From NCBI RefSeq assembly GCF_004022705.2, contig NZ_RZOY02000018.1:22588-86587 (forward strand): a DNA stretch of 64,000 bases. Reading direction: 5' to 3'. This DNA comes from Mesorhizobium sp. M2D.F.Ca.ET.226.01.1.1 (lineage in GTDB: Bacteria; Pseudomonadota; Alphaproteobacteria; Rhizobiales; Rhizobiaceae). Below the pieces are notes generated by a model. The model saw only the letters and a program-made list of their open reading frames with translations, was not told the DNA's origin and did no database searches. A program made the translations under genes and the position numbers. Every line of letters starts with the position of its first letter. Within the stretch, counting starts at the first letter, position 1. Positions 59,413 to 64,000 of this stretch are shown one piece after another.

Positions 59413-60507
59413 TCAGCGCGCGGCGCGGAAATGCTTGGAGAGCTTCAGGCCCTGCGCCTGGTAGTTCGATCCGAGATCGGTGCCGTAGAGCGCCTGCGGC
59501 CGCTTCAGCATGTGCTCGTAGACAAGGCGGCCGACGATCTGGCCGTGGTCGAGGATGAAAGGCACCTCGTGGCTGCGCACTTCGAGCACCGCGCGGCTGC
59601 CGGTGCCGCCGGCAGCGGAGTGGCCGAAGCCCGGATCGAAGAAGCCGGCATAGTGGACGCGGAACTCCCCGACCAGCGGATCGAAGGGCGTCATCTCGGC
59701 GGCGTAGAGCGGCGGTACATGCACCGCCTCGCGCGAGACCAGGATGTAGAACTCGTCTGGATCGAGCACCAGCTCGCCGGCGCCGCTCTTGTAGATCGGC
59801 TCCCAGAAATCGACGACATCCTGCGCGGCGCGCTTGTCGACGTCGACAAGACCTGTGTGGTGCTTGCCGCGATAGCCGACAAGCCCGTCCTTGTCGCCGT
59901 CGAGGTCGATGGAGAGCGCAATGCCGCCGCCGGAAATGTTGGGCGGCTCGGTGGCGACCAGCATCTCGGCGCGGTGAAGGTCGCGCAGTTCGCTCTCCGA
60001 CAGCACCGCATTGCCGGTGCGGAAACGGATCTGCGACAGCCGCGAGCCGGCGCGCACGACGATCGGGAAGGTGCGCGGGCTGACTTCGAGATAGAGCGGT
60101 CCCCGATAGCCGGCGGCGATCTTGTCGAACTCGTGGCCGCGATCGGTCATGACGCGGGTGAAGATGTCCAGGCGACCGGTCGAGCTCTTCGGATTGGCGG
60201 AAGCGGATACGTTCGACGGCAGCGCCAGGCTTTCGAGCAGCGGCACGATGTAGACGCAGCCCGTCTCCAGGACCGCGCCCTCGGCGAGATTGACCTCGTG
60301 CAGCTTCAGCCGGTCGAGCTTGTCGGCGACCAGATGATCGGGCCCCGGCAGGAAGGAGGCGCGCACGCGATAGGCCTTGTCGCCGAGCCTGAGATCGAGG
60401 CTGGCCGGCTGGATCTGGTCGGCGTCGAGCGCGCGCGGCGACTTCAGCGCGTTGGCCGCAAACAGCGCCGCGATGTCCTGATCCGGAAGAATGCCTGTCT
60501 GCCGCAA
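59413..60507 (-). CDS. dcd: dCTP deaminase, two-domain alphaproteobacterial form
   Basis: 364 aa, about twice the length of E. coli Dcd (193 aa). Two related halves are visible: residues 1-190 (IQPASLDLRLGDKAYRVRAS, NPKSSTGRLDIFTRVMTDRG, YRGPLYLEVSPRTFPIVVRA) and 200-364 (DEFYILVSREAVHVPPLYAA, HYAGFFDPGFGHSAAGGTGS, GQIVGRLVYEHM). This tandem form is common in rhizobia. It deaminates dCTP to dUTP for thymidylate synthesis. The start follows an AAGG-type site. Confidence 0.88.
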   Translation of the reverse strand: MRQTGILPDQDIAALFAANALKSPRALDADQIQPASLDLRLGDKAYRVRASFLPGPDHLVADKLDRLKLHEVNLAEGAVLETGCVYIVPLLESLALPSNVSASANPKSSTGRLDIFTRVMTDRGHEFDKIAAGYRGPLYLEVSPRTFPIVVRAGSRLSQIRFRTGNAVLSESELRDLHRAEMLVATEPPNISGGGIALSIDLDGDKDGLVGYRGKHHTGLVDVDKRAAQDVVDFWEPIYKSGAGELVLDPDEFYILVSREAVHVPPLYAAEMTPFDPLVGEFRVHYAGFFDPGFGHSAAGGTGSRAVLEVRSHEVPFILDHGQIVGRLVYEHMLKRPQALYGTDLGSNYQAQGLKLSKHFRAAR

Positions 60508-60630
60508 AGGCTGGCTCCGTTCGCAAGGCCGGGCGAATATCTAAGCAGGCTCTTGCCGCCCGGCTGGTACAAACGTCTTAATGAAGCCGGCAATTGACGC
60601 AAGCGCGGCGCTCATTTAAAGGGTCGTTAT

Positions 60631-60682
60631 CCCGTGGTGATTTGGCCGGTCGGCTTGCAGCCACGTTAAACAAGTCGCTAAA
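60631..60682 (+). ncRNA. SAM-II riboswitch
   Basis: The element reads CGTGGTGATTTGGCCGGTCG, then GCTTGCAGCCACG, then TTAAACAAGTCGCTAAAGG, matching the SAM-II (metA motif) consensus. P1 is CGTGG (60633-60637) with CCACG (60661-60665), and the AAACAAGTCGCTAAAG tail forms the pseudoknot strand. It lies about 75 bp ahead of metZ, the classical position in alphaproteobacteria. Confidence 0.97.
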
Positions 60683-60709
60683 GGACCGTCGAGCCGCAAG
60701 GCTATATGG

Positions 60710-60739
60710 ACCGGTTGCGACTTCGCGGCCGGTTTTTTT
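60710..60739 (+). terminator. Riboswitch-linked terminator in the metZ leader
   Basis: ACCGG (60710-60714) pairs with CCGGT (60729-60733) and the inner TTGCG/CGCGG extends the stem by wobble pairs, followed by seven T (60733-60739). It ends 18 bp before the metZ ATG, so it acts inside the leader. Confidence 0.88.
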
Positions 60740-60757
60740 GTGTCTGGAAGCAGGGCT

Positions 60758-61948
60758 ATGAGCACCAAGAAGCGCAACTGGAAACCTCAGACGGCACTCG
60801 TGCATGGCGGGACATTGCGTTCCGGCTTCGGCGAGACCGCCGAGGCGATGTATCTCACGCAGGGCTATGTCTACGAGACGGCGCAGGCCGCCGAGGCCCG
60901 CTTCAAGGGCGAGGAGCCGGGCTTCATCTATTCGCGCTACGCAAACCCGACCGTCGACATGTTCGAAAAGCGCATGTGCGCGCTGGAAGGCGCCGAGGAT
61001 GCCCGCGCCACCGCCTCGGGCATGGCGGCTGTCTCCGCGGCATTGCTGTGCAGCGTCAAGGCAGGCGACCATATCGTTGCGGCACGCGCCTTGTTCGGCT
61101 CCTGCCGCTGGGTGGTCGAGACGCTGGCGCCGCGCTATGGCATCCAGGCGACGCTGGTGGACGGCACCGACATCGCCAACTGGGAAAAGGCGGTCAGGCC
61201 GAACACCAAGCTGTTCTTCCTGGAGAGCCCGACCAATCCGACGCTGGAAGTGGTCGATATCGCCGCGGTCGCCAAGCTCGCCAATTCAATCGGCGCCAGG
61301 CTGATCGTCGACAATGTCTTTGCCACACCGCTGCAGCAGAAGCCGCTGCAGCTCGGTGCGCATATCGTCGTCTATTCGGCGACCAAGCACATTGACGGCC
61401 AGGGCCGTTGCCTGGGCGGCGTCATCCTGTCCGACAAGAAATGGATCGACGAGAACCTGCACGACTATTTCCGCCACACCGGTCCCAGCCTGTCGCCCTT
61501 CAACGCCTGGACGCTGCTGAAAGGCCTGGAAACGCTGCCGCTGCGCGTGCGCCAGCAGACCGAGAGCGCCGGCAAGATCGCCGACTTCCTCGCCGGACGG
61601 CCGGAGATCGCGCGTCTCATCTATCCGGGCCGCTCCGACCATCCGCAGGCCGATGTCGTCAAGAAGCAGATGTCGGGCGGCTCGACATTGATCTGCCTCG
61701 ACGTCAAGGGCGGCAAGCAAGCGGCTTTCGCCTTCCAGAACGCGCTCGACATCGTGCTGATCTCCAACAATCTCGGTGACGCCAAGAGCCTGATCACCCA
61801 TCCGGCGACGACGACGCACAAGAACCTGAGCGAAGAGGCGCGGGCCGAGCTCGGGATCGGCCCCGGCACGCTGAGGCTCTCTGTCGGCCTGGAGGACACC
61901 GACGATCTGCTGGAGGATATCGAGCAGGCGCTGAAGGCAGCCACATAG
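60758..61948 (+). CDS. metZ: O-succinylhomoserine sulfhydrylase
   Basis: 396 aa from ATG at 60758. Cys/Met metabolism pyridoxal-phosphate enzyme: the motif FIYSRYANPTVDMFEKRMCA, ATASGMAAVSAALLCSVKAG, FLESPTNPTLEVVDI and the Schiff-base Lys in VVYSATKHIDGQGRCLGG (about 209-217). The C-terminus has HKNLSEEARAELGIGPGTLR and LSVGLEDTDDLLEDIEQAL. It makes homocysteine from O-succinylhomoserine and sulfide, which bypasses cystathionine. Its leader contains the SAM-II riboswitch, so SAM should repress it. Confidence 0.96.
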   Translation: MSTKKRNWKPQTALVHGGTLRSGFGETAEAMYLTQGYVYETAQAAEARFKGEEPGFIYSRYANPTVDMFEKRMCALEGAEDARATASGMAAVSAALLCSVKAGDHIVAARALFGSCRWVVETLAPRYGIQATLVDGTDIANWEKAVRPNTKLFFLESPTNPTLEVVDIAAVAKLANSIGARLIVDNVFATPLQQKPLQLGAHIVVYSATKHIDGQGRCLGGVILSDKKWIDENLHDYFRHTGPSLSPFNAWTLLKGLETLPLRVRQQTESAGKIADFLAGRPEIARLIYPGRSDHPQADVVKKQMSGGSTLICLDVKGGKQAAFAFQNALDIVLISNNLGDAKSLITHPATTTHKNLSEEARAELGIGPGTLRLSVGLEDTDDLLEDIEQALKAAT

Positions 61949-62038
61949 GACCTGTCGCGGCGCCACCGCGCCGGGAGGGGCCTTACAGCGCGTGGCGCTG
62001 AAACGAATTCAGGGCGAGGCGCTTTAAGTCTTTGCTTG

Positions 62039-62087
62039 ATGCAAGTCGTTGTCCCAGAACCGCTGCGCATTTCTGGGCGACATGCAT
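62039..62087. repeat. Palindromic intergenic element, copy B (RIME-like)
   Basis: Outer arms TGCAAGTCG and CGACATGCA, inner arms CCCAGAA (62053-62059) and TTCTGGG (62071-62077) around CCGCTGCGCAT. Copy A (31446-31496) has CCCAAAA/TTTTGGG at the same place, so the stem changed with compensation. It ends exactly at the stop codon of the minus-strand gene at 62087. Confidence 0.85.
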
Positions 62088-63232
62088 TAGGCAGGTTCTT
62101 CCAGTTCGGTCATCGCCTTGGCGCGGATGGTCATGGCATTGCCGCGCCAGTCGACGGCGCCGCCGAACCAGCCGCGCGCCCAGATGGCGGGCAGCATCGC
62201 GTCGCGCACGATCATGGCGGTGATACTGCGCGGCGACAAGTACCAGCCCTTGGCCCAGGCCAGCAGGCATTCCGGTAGATAGGCGATCGCCAGCACGCAC
62301 AAGGCCGTGCTGGGCAGGCTGGCACCGACGCTTGCTGCGGCAAGCAGCGCCAGCAGCAGCGGCACGGCGGCGCCGGTCAGGATCTCCGGCGCGAAGAACA
62401 GCGGGAAGGTGACCCGGCGCAGCCGCGCCCAGCGCGTCTGGCGCGCCCAGATCTCGGCGAATGTGCGCTGGCCGAGCGGCTGCTCGAAGGGCGAGGCGAC
62501 GAGATTGACGCGCAAGCCCAGGCTGTTGACCAGCTTGGTGGCGGCCGCGTCCTCGGCACTCTCGGCGCCAAGCGCCTCAATGCCGCCATTGGCGTCCAGC
62601 ATCGGCTTGTTCCACAGCATGCTCTTGCCCTGGGCAAAGCCGAGGCCGAGCGCCTCGCCGGCATATTGCCAGCGCGCCTGCAGCGAGTTGAGGAAGCCGC
62701 ATTCGACCTCGGCCCAAAAGCCGTCCGGCCGCGAGCCGATCGGCGTCGAGCAGACAAGGCCGGTGTCCGGGCGCCATGCCGCCATCAGCTGCTGGACATA
62801 ATCCCGCGGCATCAGCACGTTGGAATCGGCGAGGATGACCCAATCGTGCCGCGCCGCCTGCCAGCCCTTGACGCAGTTGTTGAGCTTGGGATTGGCGCTG
62901 ACGCGATCCTCGCCGACCAGCAGCCGCGCCGCAACCTTCGGATGGCGCGCGATCGCCGCGCTGATCAGCTTGACCACCGGATCCTCGGCTTGCGCGACGC
63001 AGAAGATCAGCTCATAGCGCGGCCAGTCGAGCAAGAAAGCGCGCTGCAAGGTCTCTTGCGTGAACGGCTCGACGCCGCGCGACGGCACGATGATCGTGAC
63101 CGGCGACGGCGCGCCGGCGGGCGGCGCAATGACACGCCGCCGTTTCAGCCGCGATGCGGCCAGCAGGATGCTGGCGAGATTGGAAAGGAGAAGGGCTGAC
63201 GAAGTGAGCGCGGCTGCGATAGTCAGTTCCAT
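62087..63232 (-). CDS. Ceramide glucosyltransferase (GT21)
   Basis: 381 aa from ATG at 63232 (MELTIAAALTSSALLLSNLA, a first membrane helix). GT21 motifs: VTIIVPSRGVEPFTQETLQR, ILADSNVLMPRDYVQQL with a D-x-N version of the DXD region, and R-Q-T-R-W near residue 265 for the (Q/R)XXRW motif. Further helices lie around 280-330. It transfers glucose from UDP-glucose to ceramide or a related lipid, as in Agrobacterium and other rhizobia that make glycosphingolipids. The stop lies at the edge of a palindromic repeat. Confidence 0.85.
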   Translation of the reverse strand: MELTIAAALTSSALLLSNLASILLAASRLKRRRVIAPPAGAPSPVTIIVPSRGVEPFTQETLQRAFLLDWPRYELIFCVAQAEDPVVKLISAAIARHPKVAARLLVGEDRVSANPKLNNCVKGWQAARHDWVILADSNVLMPRDYVQQLMAAWRPDTGLVCSTPIGSRPDGFWAEVECGFLNSLQARWQYAGEALGLGFAQGKSMLWNKPMLDANGGIEALGAESAEDAAATKLVNSLGLRVNLVASPFEQPLGQRTFAEIWARQTRWARLRRVTFPLFFAPEILTGAAVPLLLALLAAASVGASLPSTALCVLAIAYLPECLLAWAKGWYLSPRSITAMIVRDAMLPAIWARGWFGGAVDWRGNAMTIRAKAMTELEEPA

Positions 63233-63452
63233 CGATATCCGATCACTCCGGAAAGGCCGCATGCGGCCGTTTCATCAGTCGACAGAGCGCCCCGAGTCGC
63301 CCGGCACGGTTTGCGCACACCAACATTGTCATGTGTCACTTAAATGACATTGTTTTTCGGCACCTGCGCTTAAAGTCTGGCAGGATGGCTGGCGCTTCGC
63401 CTACTAAGAGTGAAGCGTGGCAAGTGTCCCGCGGTGGCAACCGGAGTGGCTC

Positions 63453-63845
63453 ATGTATCGCGCCGTGACGCGTAACATCGAAGTGCTGGTCAGGCCCTTC
63501 TATCTGGAGGACCGATCCGATCCGTCGGAGAACCGCTTTGTCTGGGGCTATCAGGTAACGATCGACAACCGCTCCGACGAATTCGTGCAGCTTTTGTCGC
63601 GCTATTGGCACATCACCGACGGCCGGGGCCGGGTCGAGGAGGTGCGCGGGGCGGGCGTCGTCGGCGACCAGCCCGAACTCAATCCCGGCGACAGCTATCA
63701 ATACACATCAGGCTGCCCGCTCTCGACGCCGTCGGGCATCATGGTCGGGCATTACACGATGCGGAATGGGCGCGGCGAGACGTTCGATATCGCCATTCCG
63801 GCTTTCTCGCTGGATATGCCGGGGACGAAGAGGACGGTGAATTAG
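63453..63845 (+). CDS. apaG: ApaG protein
   Basis: 130 aa from ATG at 63453 (GGAG upstream). The beta-sandwich family pattern is clear: TRNIEVLVRPFYLEDRSDPS, FVWGYQVTIDNRSDEFVQLL, SRYWHITDGRGRVEEVRGAG, VVGDQPELNPGDSYQYTSGC and the G-x-M-V-G-H-Y element. ApaG binds pyrophosphate-containing nucleotides and has been linked to magnesium/cobalt resistance and Ap4A levels, without a settled reaction. The 220 bp before it contain its promoter and nothing else I can name. Confidence 0.95.
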   Translation: MYRAVTRNIEVLVRPFYLEDRSDPSENRFVWGYQVTIDNRSDEFVQLLSRYWHITDGRGRVEEVRGAGVVGDQPELNPGDSYQYTSGCPLSTPSGIMVGHYTMRNGRGETFDIAIPAFSLDMPGTKRTVN

Positions 63846-63878
63846 GCGATTGGCTCTTTCTCCCCCGTTTTACCAGGG

Positions 63879-64000
63879 CTATCGCATATGGGTTAGGGCC
63901 TGGATGAGATAGTCGTCATTCCAGGCGCATTTCTTGATGCGGTGGCTGATTGGAACTTTGTCAGCATCTGCGGCCTGAAGGATGTTTCTGGCGATGCGGG
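63879..64000 (-). CDS. C-terminal end of an unidentified gene, cut by the right edge
   Basis: A minus-strand frame runs from the window edge to a TAG at 63879-63881 and encodes about 39 residues ending KKCAWNDDYLIQALTHMR. It is the only frame here without early stops apart from a shorter one, and the composition is coding-like. I recall similar K-K-C-A-W-[ND]-D ends in rhizobial transposase-like proteins, but this cannot be claimed from a tail alone. Confidence 0.4.
   Translation of the reverse strand, partial: RIARNILQAADADKVPISHRIKKCAWNDDYLIQALTHMR

Noticed and set aside
61986..62000. CAGCGC/GCGCTG hairpin after metZ as an intrinsic terminator
   Set aside because: Six-base stem without a following T-tract.

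Overview
This window is high-GC alphaproteobacterial chromosome and looks like Mesorhizobium or a close rhizobial relative. The evidence is gene content and order: divergent dctA / dctBD with a sigma-54 promoter, the rhizobial L-rhamnose locus (rhaDI / rhaRSTPQUK), gbpR-chvE-gguABC, a C4-pathway hemA, a SAM-II riboswitch upstream of metZ, a ceramide glucosyltransferase, and intergenic palindromic repeats of the Rhizobiales type. The genus is an inference from memory of such loci, not a database result.

Layout. 0-3 kb: start of a cytochrome bo3 ubiquinol oxidase operon (cyoA, cyoB on the minus strand), divergent from an MFS transporter, with a 21-bp palindrome and a ~21-bp-phased repeat array between them. 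3-10 kb: a nucleotide-sugar epimerase, a small GNAT-like protein, a sulfide:quinone reductase-like flavoprotein, a 1-Cys peroxiredoxin divergent from a BTAD/SARP-type regulator, a secreted protein and a pseudouridine synthase. 10-16 kb: a phosphatase and the dicarboxylate system. 16-29 kb: gamma-glutamyltransferase and the complete L-rhamnose catabolic locus, with both arms facing away from a shared operator region. 29-35 kb: dadA, galE, hemA, an aminotransferase and mscL. 35-46.9 kb: a 1164-aa transporter-sensor hybrid kinase, a LuxR-type response regulator nearby, and housekeeping genes (pyrD, MATE, histone-deacetylase-like). 46.9-52 kb: an accessory patch with four surface-polysaccharide-type genes around a tRNA-Gly(CCC); it includes a degraded copy of the tRNA 3' end, a broken gene and AT-richer codon use. 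52-59 kb: gbpR-chvE-gguABC sugar uptake and sensing. 59-64 kb: bidomain dCTP deaminase, metZ under a SAM-II riboswitch, ceramide glucosyltransferase and apaG.

How the genes work together. RhaSTPQ imports rhamnose; RhaU, RhaI, RhaK and RhaD convert it to dihydroxyacetone phosphate and an oxidised three-carbon product, and the DeoR-type RhaR is the expected repressor. DctB/DctD sense C4-dicarboxylates and activate dctA. ChvE-GguAB takes up aldoses under the LysR-type GbpR. The metZ leader shows a full regulatory design: SAM-II aptamer, candidate antiterminator pairing and intrinsic terminator.

I see no CRISPR array, no complete insertion sequence, no integrase and no convincing wholly new defence or biosynthetic system. 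The most interesting unexplained elements are the phased repeat array at 1527-1640, the tRNA-Gly scar with its gene remnant, the T7-gp13-like small protein at 4423, and the Arg/Trp-rich Tat-type exported protein at 51899.
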